The notes: a model not told the origin generated them from the letters alone. A stretch of DNA of 24,784 nt from an uncultured Lachnospiraceae bacterium (GCA_937916415.1 CALGGH010000020.1:1-24784); one strand, 5' to 3'. Positions 15,358-24,676 are shown, numbered from the stretch's first letter. A program made the numbers and translations.

Positions 15358-15777
15358 ATGAAGAAAATAGAGGATTTCGTTAGGACCATACCTGATTTTC
15401 CGGAGCCCGGAGTGATGTTCAGGGACATCACCACGGTGCTTCAGGATGCTGAAGGTTTTCATTTGGCCATAGATGAGCTGAACAGGCTCATTGATGGACT
15501 TGATTTTGACGTCATAGTCGGAGCGGAGTCGAGAGGATTCATACTGGGTGCGCCCCTTGCGTATGAGCAGCACAAGCCCTTCATCCTGATCCGCAAAAAA
15601 GGCAAGCTGCCTTTCGAGACCGTGTCACAGAGTTATGACCTGGAGTACGGCAGCGCCACCATAGAGATGCACAAGGACGCCATAGTGCCCGGACAGAAGG
15701 CCGTCATCGTCGATGACCTGATAGCCACCGGCGGCACGCTGGAAGCATCGGCCAAGCTCGTGGAGAGCCTCGGCGGA
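15358..15777 (+). CDS. apt: Adenine phosphoribosyltransferase, C-terminus lost at the junction
   Basis: Apt salvages adenine by joining it to PRPP to give AMP. The ATG at 15358 begins MKKIEDFVRTIPDFPEPG, the normal Apt N-terminus, with GAGG about 14 bases upstream; an in-frame ATG at 15322 is inside the eno terminator. Visible are GVMFRDITT, the VGAESRGF segment, RKKGKLP and the PRPP-binding motif VDDLIATGGT. After LVESLGG (ending 15777) the sequence stops matching Apt: the ~30 residues that should follow are replaced in frame by the C-terminal half of MurA. Arg codons before the junction are mostly AGG. The intact gene would be about 172 residues; 140 are present. Folding and activity of the fusion are doubtful. 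Confidence 0.9.
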
Positions 15778-15780
15778 TGT
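15772..15780. other. Chimeric junction between two genomes
   Basis: At these bases the reading frame passes from Apt (SLGG) to Bacteroidetes MurA (CQHSVWPDMIEVGSF). The GGA codon at 15775-15777 fits both proteins, so a few bases of shared sequence may have joined them. Base composition, Arg codons, and start and promoter signals all change here and stay changed to the end of the window. An assembly chimera is the likeliest cause. Confidence 0.85.
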
Positions 15781-16392
15781 CAACATAGCGTGTGGCCTGA
15801 TATGATTGAAGTAGGTTCATTCATTGGGTTGGCAGCCATGACACAAGGTGACATAACAATTTGCAATGCGGGTGTGGCACAACTTGGCATAATCCCACTG
15901 ATATATGAACGAATGGGCATACAGATGGAGATTGTGGGCGACGACATACATATACCTGCACAAGAGCACTACGAAATAGACTCTTTCATTGATGGCTCGA
16001 TAATGACAATTGCAGACGCGCCATGGCCCGGGCTCACGCCAGACTTGCTAAGTGTTTTTTTGGTTGTGGCCACACAAGCACGAGGTTGCGTGCTGATACA
16101 TCAAAAGATGTTTGAGAGCCGATTGTTTTTCGTAGACAAACTAATAGACATGGGCGCAAAAATAATCTTATGCGACCCACATCGTGCGACAGTGATTGGA
16201 CATGACCGCGAAATGCAACTACGAGCTACGACAATGACGTCGCCCGACATACGCGCTGGCGTGGCATTGCTTATAGCAGCCCTCTCGGCACAGGGCACAA
16301 GCACAATACACAACGTTGGTCAGATTGACCGTGGCTATCAATATATCGACAAACGATTGGTCGACTTGGGTGCGAAAATTACACGCATCTGA
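15778..16392 (+). CDS. murA: UDP-N-acetylglucosamine 1-carboxyvinyltransferase, C-terminal half only
   Basis: MurA adds enolpyruvate from PEP to UDP-GlcNAc, the first committed step of peptidoglycan synthesis. About 204 residues are present of a ~435-residue enzyme. Recognisable segments are WPDMIEVGSFIG, SFIDGSIMTIADAPWPG, the HQKMFESRLFFVDKL stretch, ILCDPHRA, TSPDIRAG and the terminal RGYQ...GAKITRI, all very close to Bacteroidales MurA. The N-terminal half with the PEP-binding catalytic Cys loop is missing, so this fragment alone cannot be active. It is read in frame with apt as a 344-residue open frame from 15358. Arg codons are CGA/CGC/CGT with no AGG, unlike the apt part. The next gene starts 28 bases later on the same strand. 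Confidence 0.92.
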   Translation, partial: CQHSVWPDMIEVGSFIGLAAMTQGDITICNAGVAQLGIIPLIYERMGIQMEIVGDDIHIPAQEHYEIDSFIDGSIMTIADAPWPGLTPDLLSVFLVVATQARGCVLIHQKMFESRLFFVDKLIDMGAKIILCDPHRATVIGHDREMQLRATTMTSPDIRAGVALLIAALSAQGTSTIHNVGQIDRGYQYIDKRLVDLGAKITRI

Positions 16393-16420
16393 GACAAACG
16401 ACCATCCAACTCGCAAAAAT

Positions 16421-17983
16421 ATGATACAGAAAGGTACGATATGGCATAAGATAGTGGCCGTACTGCTCATCATAACAGCAAGCATGTGCAACGGCTATGC
16501 ACAGCGGAATAAGGTTATCGACCCCAAAGGCGATGAACTTTTCAAAGCACGTTGCTACGAAAAGGCAACGATGCAATACTTGAAGACATTTGCAAAATCG
16601 GCAAGCAACAAAGCAAATCCGCAAATGCTAAAACGCATAACGGAATCGATACTTAGTTCGGAAATGGTGCGAGATACAGCACGTTATTTTGCTGACCTAT
16701 ATTTGGAGTTTGCACCAGAAGACATTGAGGCGTACTTGCTTGCGGCGCGAGCACACTATCATGCCCACGACTTTGACATTGCGCTCCAAAGACTTGACTC
16801 TTTTATGATTAGGGCAGAGACAGAGGAACAGCTCCAAATGGCTGAAATTCTTAATTCGTGGATACGAAATGGCAAGCGATTATTCAAAAAGACTGGTAAA
16901 AATCTGCTCATTAACGTTGGCGAAGAAATCAACACGATAAACAACGAAGTCAACCCATTCATTATAAATGATGACGAGACGCTTGTATTCTCGTGCGACG
17001 ACAAGTTTGACCGCGAAGCAATTATAAACGTCTACAACATAAAAGTTGCCGACCGAAGCGGATTGCAATGGACCAAAGCACGCAAAGTGCCGGGAGGCAT
17101 TAATACACCCAACGATGAATATCCGTCGGGTACGACACCAAACGGCATGTTCTTTTGCTCGAACAAGACTGGCGATTTTAGCTTGTATGAAGCAAAATAT
17201 GGTGGCAATGGGCGATTTACGGACATTACGAAGTTTGAAGACCCGATAGACTTGAGAGGAAGTGAAGTTGCAGCATGTTATTCTCCCAGTGGCGACACGA
17301 TGTATTTTTCGGGCACAACACTCAACGGGAAACTCGACATATTCTATTCCATTCGGACAATGGATGGTAAGTGGCGCGAAGCTCGACAGATACCGGGACT
17401 TGTAAATCGCGACAACAGCGACGAAAACTACCCAGTATTGGCACGTGGAGGCACACGCCTTTACTTTGCGTCTGACCGAGAAGGGACAATGGGTGGATAT
17501 GATCTTTTCTACTCTGATTTTGACTTCAAACGCTACGAATGGGGCAAACCAGTACAGCTCCCCTACCCTTTCAACGACACGTATGACAACATGACAATAT
17601 CATTTTCGACAGACGAAAGATATGCCTACTTGTCGCTTATTCGACCAGAGGGGTATGGTGGTCGAGACATATACGTTATGCTTAATGAAAATATCCCACC
17701 GACATCGGCAATAATACGCTATGCCGTAAAGCAAAAGGGGAAGGACAAAAAATATGCAAATCTGAAAGAAGACCCACATATTGAAGTAAGGAGTGAGAGT
17801 GGCGAACTCGTTGCGCTGCAGAAAATGAATATGACCAATTCGACGTTCCTTGTGATACTTTCGCCTGGCAAGTATACGATAAAGATAGATACGACAGACA
17901 ATTTGCACTACGAAGAAGTGCTCGAAATACAAGAACAGACTTACAATACAAAGGTCATAGAAAAAGAAATAAAGCTAAACTAA
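16421..17983 (+). CDS. Secreted TPR and PD40 beta-propeller protein, PorE-like without OmpA domain
   Basis: This 520-residue exported protein starts at the ATG at 16421, which gives a clean signal peptide (hydrophobic 11-22, probable cleavage in NGYAQ near 27-28); a longer in-frame extension overlaps murA. Residues about 33-150 are helical TPR-like repeats. Residues about 165-430 hold repeated PD40/WD40-like blades with motifs such as YPSGTTPNG, YFASDREGTMGGYDLFY and GGRDIYV. Residues about 445-520 look like a carboxypeptidase-regulatory-like beta sandwich. This is the order seen in PorE, a periplasmic part of the Bacteroidetes type IX secretion system, but PorE ends in an OmpA-like peptidoglycan-binding domain that is absent here. 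A role at the outer membrane or in secretion is inferred. The exonuclease gene starts 10 bases later. Confidence 0.75.
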   Translation: MIQKGTIWHKIVAVLLIITASMCNGYAQRNKVIDPKGDELFKARCYEKATMQYLKTFAKSASNKANPQMLKRITESILSSEMVRDTARYFADLYLEFAPEDIEAYLLAARAHYHAHDFDIALQRLDSFMIRAETEEQLQMAEILNSWIRNGKRLFKKTGKNLLINVGEEINTINNEVNPFIINDDETLVFSCDDKFDREAIINVYNIKVADRSGLQWTKARKVPGGINTPNDEYPSGTTPNGMFFCSNKTGDFSLYEAKYGGNGRFTDITKFEDPIDLRGSEVAACYSPSGDTMYFSGTTLNGKLDIFYSIRTMDGKWREARQIPGLVNRDNSDENYPVLARGGTRLYFASDREGTMGGYDLFYSDFDFKRYEWGKPVQLPYPFNDTYDNMTISFSTDERYAYLSLIRPEGYGGRDIYVMLNENIPPTSAIIRYAVKQKGKDKKYANLKEDPHIEVRSESGELVALQKMNMTNSTFLVILSPGKYTIKIDTTDNLHYEEVLEIQEQTYNTKVIEKEIKLN

Positions 17984-17993
17984 GGCATCCGTT

Positions 17994-18770
17994 ATGCGTC
18001 TGAAACTAACAAGACCCATCGTATTTTTCGACATCGAAACGACAGGGCTTACAATAGGTCATGACAAAATAGTAGAAATTTCGTTAGTCAAAGTACATCC
18101 TGACCTGAACAGAGAGACGATGACTATGCGCATAAACCCGGGCATACACATACCCGAAGAAGCTTCGGCGGTGCACGGCATATACGACGAAGACGTAGCC
18201 GACAAGCCAACATTTAAAATGGTGGCACACAAGGTGGCGCAGTTTATTGAAGGTTGCGATATTGGCGGTTATAACAGTAATAAATTTGACATACCGATGC
18301 TTGCCGAAGAGTTCTTGACGGCAGGCATGACAGACATTGACCTACGAAAGACAAATTGTGTCGATGTGCAGAACATATTTCACAAAAAAGAACAACGAAC
18401 ACTATCAGCCGCATACAAATTCTATTGTGGCAAAGACCTTATTGGTGCACATGGAGCCGAAGCCGACACAATGGCCACAGCAGACGTGTTTTTTGCACAA
18501 GTAGATAGATATGATGACTTGCCAACCGACATAAAGAGTCTTGCAGAATATTCGGCTATGAACAAGAATGTGGACTATGCTGGTCGCATGGTCTACGATG
18601 AAAAAGGTGAAGTTGTTTTCAACTTTGGAAAGCATAAGGGTAAGGGAGTGAAGTTTGTTTTTCTTAGTGAGCCCAACTACTACGACTGGATGATGCAAGG
18701 CGATTTTAGTCAGGATACCAAGCGCATACTGACGCGCCTACGACTTGAGATGAACAAAAGGCTGCAATAA
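17994..18770 (+). CDS. 3'-5' exonuclease, DEDDh family (DnaQ/ExoX-like)
   Basis: This 258-residue protein belongs to the DEDDh exonucleases related to the proofreading subunit of DNA polymerase III. All catalytic residues are visible: Asp13 and Glu15 in FFDIETTG, Asp99 in YNSNKFDIPML, and His153 and Asp158 in HGAEADT. The C-terminal ~60 residues (VVFNFGKHKGKGV, then YYDWMMQGDF) match the short domain found at the end of ExoX-like exonucleases. It probably acts on single-stranded DNA 3' ends in repair. There is no Shine-Dalgarno sequence before the ATG. It lies 10 bases after the TPR/propeller gene and 15 before the FAH gene, within one transcription unit. Confidence 0.92.
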   Translation: MRLKLTRPIVFFDIETTGLTIGHDKIVEISLVKVHPDLNRETMTMRINPGIHIPEEASAVHGIYDEDVADKPTFKMVAHKVAQFIEGCDIGGYNSNKFDIPMLAEEFLTAGMTDIDLRKTNCVDVQNIFHKKEQRTLSAAYKFYCGKDLIGAHGAEADTMATADVFFAQVDRYDDLPTDIKSLAEYSAMNKNVDYAGRMVYDEKGEVVFNFGKHKGKGVKFVFLSEPNYYDWMMQGDFSQDTKRILTRLRLEMNKRLQ

Positions 18771-18785
18771 ACATAAGGTTAGGAT

Positions 18786-19397
18786 ATGAAAATAATTTGT
18801 GTCGGGCTAAACTATGCGCGCCATGCAGAGGAACTACGCATGAAGCAAAATGCCGACCCATTAATTTTTATGAAGCCCGACACAGCACTTCTGCGTCCGG
18901 GAGTGCCTTTCTTTGTGCCAGATTGGGCTGAGCGTTTTGACTACGAGTTGGAACTAATCTTCCGCATTTCGCGGCTCGGGAGGTATATTGACGAACGATT
19001 TGCACACCGCTACTATGATGCCGTAGGGCTTGGCATAGACTTCACAGCACGAGACCTACAAGAAAAATTAGTGGAGGCAGGTCAGCCATGGGAAATATGC
19101 AAATCGTTTGACCAATCGGCAGCCATATCGGACTTTGTGGATAAAAACAAAGTAGACGACATTGGGAATCTGAATTTTCGATTGCTACAGAATGGCGAAG
19201 AAAAGCAACGAGGAAATTCGTGCGAAATGATACACAGCATAGACAAGATAATCGCATACGTTTCTCGATTTTTTACGCTCCGGATTGGCGATATAATCTT
19301 TACAGGCACGCCTCCCGGCGTAGGGGGAGTGAACATTGGCGACAGACTCGAAGGATATTTGGGCGACGAAAAGTTGCTTGACATAAAAATAAAGTAA
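18786..19397 (+). CDS. Fumarylacetoacetate hydrolase (FAH) family protein
   Basis: This is a compact 203-residue single-domain member of the FAH family, which hydrolyses or decarboxylates beta-diketo acids such as acylpyruvates or oxaloacetate. The start MKIICVGLNYARHAEEL, FMKPDTAL, the metal-binding Glu54 and Glu56 in DYELELIF, Asp85 in GIDFTARDLQ, and the GTPPGVG loop near the end are all family features. The short length matches YcgM/FAHD1-type enzymes rather than true fumarylacetoacetase. The substrate is not determinable here. It is spaced 15 and 11 bases from its neighbours on the same strand. Confidence 0.9.
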   Translation: MKIICVGLNYARHAEELRMKQNADPLIFMKPDTALLRPGVPFFVPDWAERFDYELELIFRISRLGRYIDERFAHRYYDAVGLGIDFTARDLQEKLVEAGQPWEICKSFDQSAAISDFVDKNKVDDIGNLNFRLLQNGEEKQRGNSCEMIHSIDKIIAYVSRFFTLRIGDIIFTGTPPGVGGVNIGDRLEGYLGDEKLLDIKIK

Positions 19398-19408
19398 CAA
19401 AAGTTAGA

Positions 19409-22400
19409 ATGGTAGCCACGCTCGAACACAACAGAAGAAAGCCGACACTTCGGACGTGGTCGATGGTGGTGTGTGCCATAGTGTCGTTTGCATTGCACTT
19501 GATGGCACAAAACGTCTCGGACAAAGACGACGACGTCTTGCTACACGATGCTGTAGAGCTCGAAATATTCAATCAGGAGATTTCGATGCGTGAAGACTTA
19601 GAGAGGATAGCTGACGAAATTAGAATAAACCCTCTTGCCACAGACGCGTTCGACTATTTGGAGACAGTACGGACAACGAATAACTATACATATTTTCTTA
19701 CCCTCGGCGATAGCATTATAGCTTGGCATAATGCCGTTATACCAACCAATGGCAATCGTTTCAACCCACCTTCAGAACCCATTTTAGCTGCCGAAAATGG
19801 TTGGTATATGGTTTTGTCGGACAACTCGACACGAGTGGGTATACACGTACTTTTTTGCATTCGAAGCCACTCGCCTTTTGACAACGAATATTTGTCTGAC
19901 CAATATAATCCTGTTTTTGAATTAAGCAAAGAAGTTGGATTTTCGCAAACAGCCCACATGGACTATAACGATGTTTTCGACACAGAAGGTCGCTATTTGT
20001 TCACAATCGAGAATCCGAACCATGGCACACATACTCCATTTTATGCAGTTGTAGCAGACTGCGTTTTTCTCTCCGTTTGGATTATATTGTCTGTGGTGGT
20101 CGTGCTTATCAATGCACGCTATTTTGCTCGAAATTATGGGCGAAGAACATCTTTAATGATAAGTCTTGTAGCCAATGGCGTGTTGTATATCATATTTCTT
20201 AACACGAACGTCAACAACACCCTCGGCACATCTTTTCTTTTTTCGCCACAAACATTTGCCTACGGACGATGGATTCCATCGCTGGCACACTTGCAACTGC
20301 TTGCAACGCTCTTTTTTGTGTGGTGTAGCATATTCTTTTCGGTGTGGCGACTTCGCAAGGCTCAGCAAAACTACCAAATAAACGTTGGACTAATACTCTT
20401 TGCAGCATTTGTGATCGTAAATGCGCTTATAGACACCACTGTGTTGCACGCGTCTGAACAGATATTATATGTGGGCGAACTCGAAATAAGTGCAACTTTT
20501 TTCACAAAATTGCTTGTGATATTTTTTGCCATGATAGGCTATTTGCTCATGGCAGAAAGGGTGCATGAGGAGTATAGGAATAGTAGTCTTCATAAGGGCT
20601 ACATGCTAATTGTGATATTGTGTGCAACAATAGCATGTTTTGCAATATATCAGATTGGCGAGGCAATAAGCATAGTTGTTGGATTTGTAGTCTACAACAT
20701 AGCTTTTAGACTAATAAAAAAGCTACGCAAGGAGCTACTGCCGTTTAGCAACTACGTTTGGATGCTCTACATTGCAGCAGCATTTTTGCTCGTTAGGCTG
20801 ACTATGCTCAACTATGCAAAGGAACAAGAAAACAGTCAGCTATTGGCCACAAACTTGTCTTTTCAGATGCTACGCGAAGACGACCCCGTTGCCGAACAAC
20901 TGCTACGAAGCGTTGACCGAAACATTATGAAGGACAGCATTGTGGCACATGCCATGTTGACCGACCAAATTGGCGAAGACGAGTTGTATTCATACATTCG
21001 CAAGCGATATTTCGATGGATATTTTTCGCGCTATAATCTGCAGATTATACGTTGCTTGACAGACGATTGCACACTTATTGAAAACGGCACAAATCAACAA
21101 TACGAAAGCATTCCATATTTCAGCAACATTATAAACAATATTGGTCGAAAGACAAGACGTGCACCACACTTTTTTTGCCTACAAGATGATGATGGGCTAC
21201 CATGTTATTTAGGGGTATTTGGTTTTGGAAGAGCACATCTCTACGTGCAAATTGACGGCAAACCAACGATTAACAAGACGTCTTATCCGACCTTGCTAAT
21301 GGACCGCAACGACATTCTCGACAACAATAAATATAAAGGCTATTCGTATGCTAAGTACTATAAAAATAGGCTGACATATCGCTTCGGGGACTACAACTAC
21401 CCTATGCGACTGAGCGAAAAGCCGACAACAGCCTTTACAGACATAAGCAAGGGTGGATTTACACACCTAATGTACTCACCACAAAGCAATCAGAGCATTG
21501 TACTGAGCTACCCCAAACTAACTGTTACTCAACTACTTACCAACTACTCATACATTTTCATAGGTCTGTTAATGGCGAGCCTTGTTATCCTTATGCCACT
21601 AAGCATAAAGATGCACGTTTTATACACCAACCTTTCTATAAAAGAAATTATATATGTCGTTTTCGTGTTGTTCGTCATAGCCCTCTTTATTATTATCTGC
21701 ATAATATCTGGTCGTGAATCGATTGCCAACTACGACAATGAAAGCCGACAATCGCTGTCGGTCCACATGAATCAGATGACAGAATATATTGTGGACAATC
21801 CGCAAGACTTGACAGAGCAAGACGCAGACAACATGCTAAAAAATGCTGCCGAACTGTTTGGTGTTGACGTAAGTTTATATAGTCCCGACGGACTATTAGT
21901 GGGCACCTCGAAGCGTGAACTACTGCTCTTTGGACTTACATCGCCACTCATAAGCGACAGGGTGTTAATAGACATGCGCAACGACAACAACAACGAAATG
22001 CTTATAAGCGAGCGCATTGGACGAATGGAATACATCTCTCTATATGCTCCATTGCTTTCGGACAACGACGAGACTATTGGCTACGTCAACATACCTTATT
22101 TTGACGACATAAAGGCCATGCGCCGACAACTATTTACGACATTGCAACCACTGACGACATCGCTGCTTCTGATAATTCTTCTGTCTATATTCTTCTCGTT
22201 CTTCTTGGTCCGAATAATAACACTTCCACTAAAAAAACTTAGTTCGACACTGCGAATAGTAGACATTGGCAAAGAAAACACTAAACTTCACTATCCGTAC
22301 GACGACGAAATTGGACAAATTGTAGATGGGTATAACAAAATGACCGATCAACTTACTCTTTCAGCAGAAAAACTTGCGGTGTCGGAGCGTGAAGCCACAT

Positions 22401-23068
22401 GGCGCGAAATGGCTCGACAGATAGCACACGAGATAAAGAACCCACTTACACCAATGAAGCTCTCTGTGCAATATATGACAAAAGTATGGGAGAGCAGACG
22501 CGAAAATTTTGAGCCTGTACTATACAAAACATCGCACACACTAATTGAACAAATAGAACAGTTGACTGCTGTTGCGTCGCAATTTTCTGACATTGCCAAG
22601 AATACGCGAGGCAACTCAGAAAGAGTTGATATTGCAGCAAAAATAAAAAGTACAGTCGACCTTTTCGCAATGAGCGAGAATGCAACAATTCGCTATTCGG
22701 GAGCTGAAAAAGACGTGTATGTCATTGGAGACAACGACCAACTGCGAAGCGTGTTTAACAACCTAATTAAAAACGCTTTACAGAGCGTCGATACAAACGA
22801 AACAGTAGAAATAGACGTAAGCCTACGCACCGAAAACGACAAGGTCTACATAAACGTAAGCGACAACGGACATGGCATACCAGAAGATGTCAGAGACAAA
22901 ATATTCCGCCCCAACTTTACAACGAAAAGCACTGGCATGGGACTTGGGCTTGCCATAACGAAAACAATCATCACCAATTGCGGAGGCACAATAAGATTTG
23001 ACACCGAAATTGGTGTCGGCACGACATTCTACGTTTGCCTACCCCTACAAACCGATACGACTAAATAG
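19409..23068 (+). CDS. Large multi-module membrane histidine kinase, NtrY-like
   Basis: At 1219 residues this kinase is much longer than typical. It has a signal or membrane segment (17-34), a periplasmic domain (about 36-212), a block of about eight helices (214-467), a second periplasmic-sized region (about 475-710), helices at 712-733 and 747-767, a third Cache/PAS-like outer domain (about 768-905), a last helix (about 907-930), and a HAMP linker. The catalytic core has the phosphoacceptor His1007 in AHEIKNPLTPMK, the N box NNLIKNALQSV near 1117, then DNGHGIP, a FTTKSTGMGLGLA G box and a final GTTFYVCLP. It should autophosphorylate and pass phosphate to a response regulator, but none is encoded in the window. 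ATG at 19409 is used; the Met at residue 19 is an alternative. Confidence 0.9.
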   Translation: MVATLEHNRRKPTLRTWSMVVCAIVSFALHLMAQNVSDKDDDVLLHDAVELEIFNQEISMREDLERIADEIRINPLATDAFDYLETVRTTNNYTYFLTLGDSIIAWHNAVIPTNGNRFNPPSEPILAAENGWYMVLSDNSTRVGIHVLFCIRSHSPFDNEYLSDQYNPVFELSKEVGFSQTAHMDYNDVFDTEGRYLFTIENPNHGTHTPFYAVVADCVFLSVWIILSVVVVLINARYFARNYGRRTSLMISLVANGVLYIIFLNTNVNNTLGTSFLFSPQTFAYGRWIPSLAHLQLLATLFFVWCSIFFSVWRLRKAQQNYQINVGLILFAAFVIVNALIDTTVLHASEQILYVGELEISATFFTKLLVIFFAMIGYLLMAERVHEEYRNSSLHKGYMLIVILCATIACFAIYQIGEAISIVVGFVVYNIAFRLIKKLRKELLPFSNYVWMLYIAAAFLLVRLTMLNYAKEQENSQLLATNLSFQMLREDDPVAEQLLRSVDRNIMKDSIVAHAMLTDQIGEDELYSYIRKRYFDGYFSRYNLQIIRCLTDDCTLIENGTNQQYESIPYFSNIINNIGRKTRRAPHFFCLQDDDGLPCYLGVFGFGRAHLYVQIDGKPTINKTSYPTLLMDRNDILDNNKYKGYSYAKYYKNRLTYRFGDYNYPMRLSEKPTTAFTDISKGGFTHLMYSPQSNQSIVLSYPKLTVTQLLTNYSYIFIGLLMASLVILMPLSIKMHVLYTNLSIKEIIYVVFVLFVIALFIIICIISGRESIANYDNESRQSLSVHMNQMTEYIVDNPQDLTEQDADNMLKNAAELFGVDVSLYSPDGLLVGTSKRELLLFGLTSPLISDRVLIDMRNDNNNEMLISERIGRMEYISLYAPLLSDNDETIGYVNIPYFDDIKAMRRQLFTTLQPLTTSLLLIILLSIFFSFFLVRIITLPLKKLSSTLRIVDIGKENTKLHYPYDDEIGQIVDGYNKMTDQLTLSAEKLAVSEREATWREMARQIAHEIKNPLTPMKLSVQYMTKVWESRRENFEPVLYKTSHTLIEQIEQLTAVASQFSDIAKNTRGNSERVDIAAKIKSTVDLFAMSENATIRYSGAEKDVYVIGDNDQLRSVFNNLIKNALQSVDTNETVEIDVSLRTENDKVYINVSDNGHGIPEDVRDKIFRPNFTTKSTGMGLGLAITKTIITNCGGTIRFDTEIGVGTTFYVCLPLQTDTTK

Positions 23069-23074
23069 CTGTAT

Positions 23075-24676
23075 ATGAAAACAATTCAAAATCTCATCTT
23101 AACACTGACCATAGCGGCTACGGTTGGTTGCACAAATGGCAACGACAGCATAATGGACTTGCACAACGACACCTTTTGGTATGCCGAAAATGGAGAACCC
23201 ATACTTAGCCAAGGCGGTGGCATTTTTCGCTTTACAGACCCACAAGACGGACACGAAAAGTATTTTTGGTATGGCGTACGATATGCCGAAGCAACGCAAT
23301 ATATGACGTCGCCAAAGCGTTACCCACGCTGCACTTTTGAAGGCGTAAGTCTCTACACGAGCGAAAACCTGTCAAGTTGGCACAAAGAGCCAGACGTGAT
23401 GACACCCCAGCAGACACACTCTGAGGGACACAATCCTCATTGGCTCGGACGCATGGGCGTGGCGTATATAGCTGAGGCTAAGAAATTTGTACTCTTGATA
23501 CAAGAAGATGCAAGTGTGCTGATAGCAACGGCAGATAGCCCACGAGGTCCTTTTGTTCGATACCGAAACATAGACATGACCAGCCGAATTGGCACACCAA
23601 ACACAGGAGCTCAAACAGTTTTTGTAGACAAAGACGGACGCGCCTATCTTGTTTATTCCTATGGGCGAGGACGCAACAGAGGTTACATTTCAGAGATTGG
23701 GATAGAGAGCGAAACCGACAGTATTGGACTTAAAAACTGCGTGGAAGTATTTCATGGCGCAAGCAGGGAAGGCAATTGCATGTTTCGCTACGAAGACAAG
23801 TATTACCTTTTTGCATCGAACATATATGGTTGGGACGGATCGCTGGCTTACTACTTGGTAAGCGATAGCATCTATGGTCCCTACACTCCAACCAACAACA
23901 TGGAAATTATGCAAGGTTGCGAACAAGACTATGCACACATTAGTCAGACAGGTTTCTTTTTCAATGTTGTTGGCAAAGAACAAGAAACAGTTGTCTTTTG
24001 TGGCGACCGATGGGCAGACTTTGCCGACAACGGCTTAGGCTATAATCAGTGGACACCCATAACTATGGACGACGACCAAATGCCACTATTTAACTCGTTG
24101 TCGCACTGGAAACTCGACAGTAAAACAGGTCTTTGGACTGTTGGGGACGACAACAACTATATTCTCAACGGAAGTTTCGAAGCCGATCGACGCATAATAC
24201 CTTTGGCTGTCAAGCCTCGACAAGAACACATATTGGGTTGGGAAACAAAAATCATAAGTGGTACACCTGTTGGAGTTGAGGTGATCAACTCGCCCAAACT
24301 TAACTGCTTCAATAGCGAAGCCGACCACAAATATGTGGTTGGCAAGATGAGCATGAACATAAGTGATACGACAGATTTTAGTCGAACTATTAGCCAACAC
24401 ATTGGCAGACGAGGAGTTGTCGACTTTCCTTGTGGCAAATACACATTGACTGCAAAAGTGCTATGCTCCGAAGGTTTCGAACAGATGAGTATGAACATCA
24501 AAAGCGGTGACAATGAATCGACTGTCAACATAGAGCCGACCGAAGGAGAATGGGAGATAATATCGACAAAAATTGACGTGAGCAACAATTCTGCTGATGT
24601 ATTTTTTGTTGCCAAAGGCAAAGGCGGTGCAACTTGTAGAATAGACGACGTGTCGCTTACCATTTGCAAGGAGTAA
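23075..24676 (+). CDS. GH43-like glycoside hydrolase lipoprotein with C-terminal beta-sandwich
   Basis: This 533-residue protein has a lipoprotein signal peptide ending AATVGC, with Cys19 as the lipid-modified residue, so it is probably anchored in the outer membrane. Residues about 30-355 look like a five-bladed GH43 domain. QGGGIF (46-51), YFWYG (63-67), REGNCMFRYEDKYYLF (231-246) and GDRW (310-313) resemble subfamily 24, which includes exo-beta-1,3-galactanases. Glu232 would be the catalytic acid, and that subfamily lacks the usual Asp base. From about 362 (ILNGSFEAD) to the end is a beta-sandwich like a carbohydrate-binding module. It starts 6 bases after the kinase gene, and no SusC/SusD pair is present. 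Substrate is inferred only from the subfamily resemblance. Confidence 0.82.
   Translation: MKTIQNLILTLTIAATVGCTNGNDSIMDLHNDTFWYAENGEPILSQGGGIFRFTDPQDGHEKYFWYGVRYAEATQYMTSPKRYPRCTFEGVSLYTSENLSSWHKEPDVMTPQQTHSEGHNPHWLGRMGVAYIAEAKKFVLLIQEDASVLIATADSPRGPFVRYRNIDMTSRIGTPNTGAQTVFVDKDGRAYLVYSYGRGRNRGYISEIGIESETDSIGLKNCVEVFHGASREGNCMFRYEDKYYLFASNIYGWDGSLAYYLVSDSIYGPYTPTNNMEIMQGCEQDYAHISQTGFFFNVVGKEQETVVFCGDRWADFADNGLGYNQWTPITMDDDQMPLFNSLSHWKLDSKTGLWTVGDDNNYILNGSFEADRRIIPLAVKPRQEHILGWETKIISGTPVGVEVINSPKLNCFNSEADHKYVVGKMSMNISDTTDFSRTISQHIGRRGVVDFPCGKYTLTAKVLCSEGFEQMSMNIKSGDNESTVNIEPTEGEWEIISTKIDVSNNSADVFFVAKGKGGATCRIDDVSLTICKE

Noticed and set aside
15358..16392. A genuine new bifunctional Apt-MurA enzyme.
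   Set aside because: Both domains are cut at non-domain boundaries: Apt lacks its last strands and MurA lacks its N-terminal domain and catalytic Cys. Composition also changes at the same point, so an artefact or recombination scar fits better.
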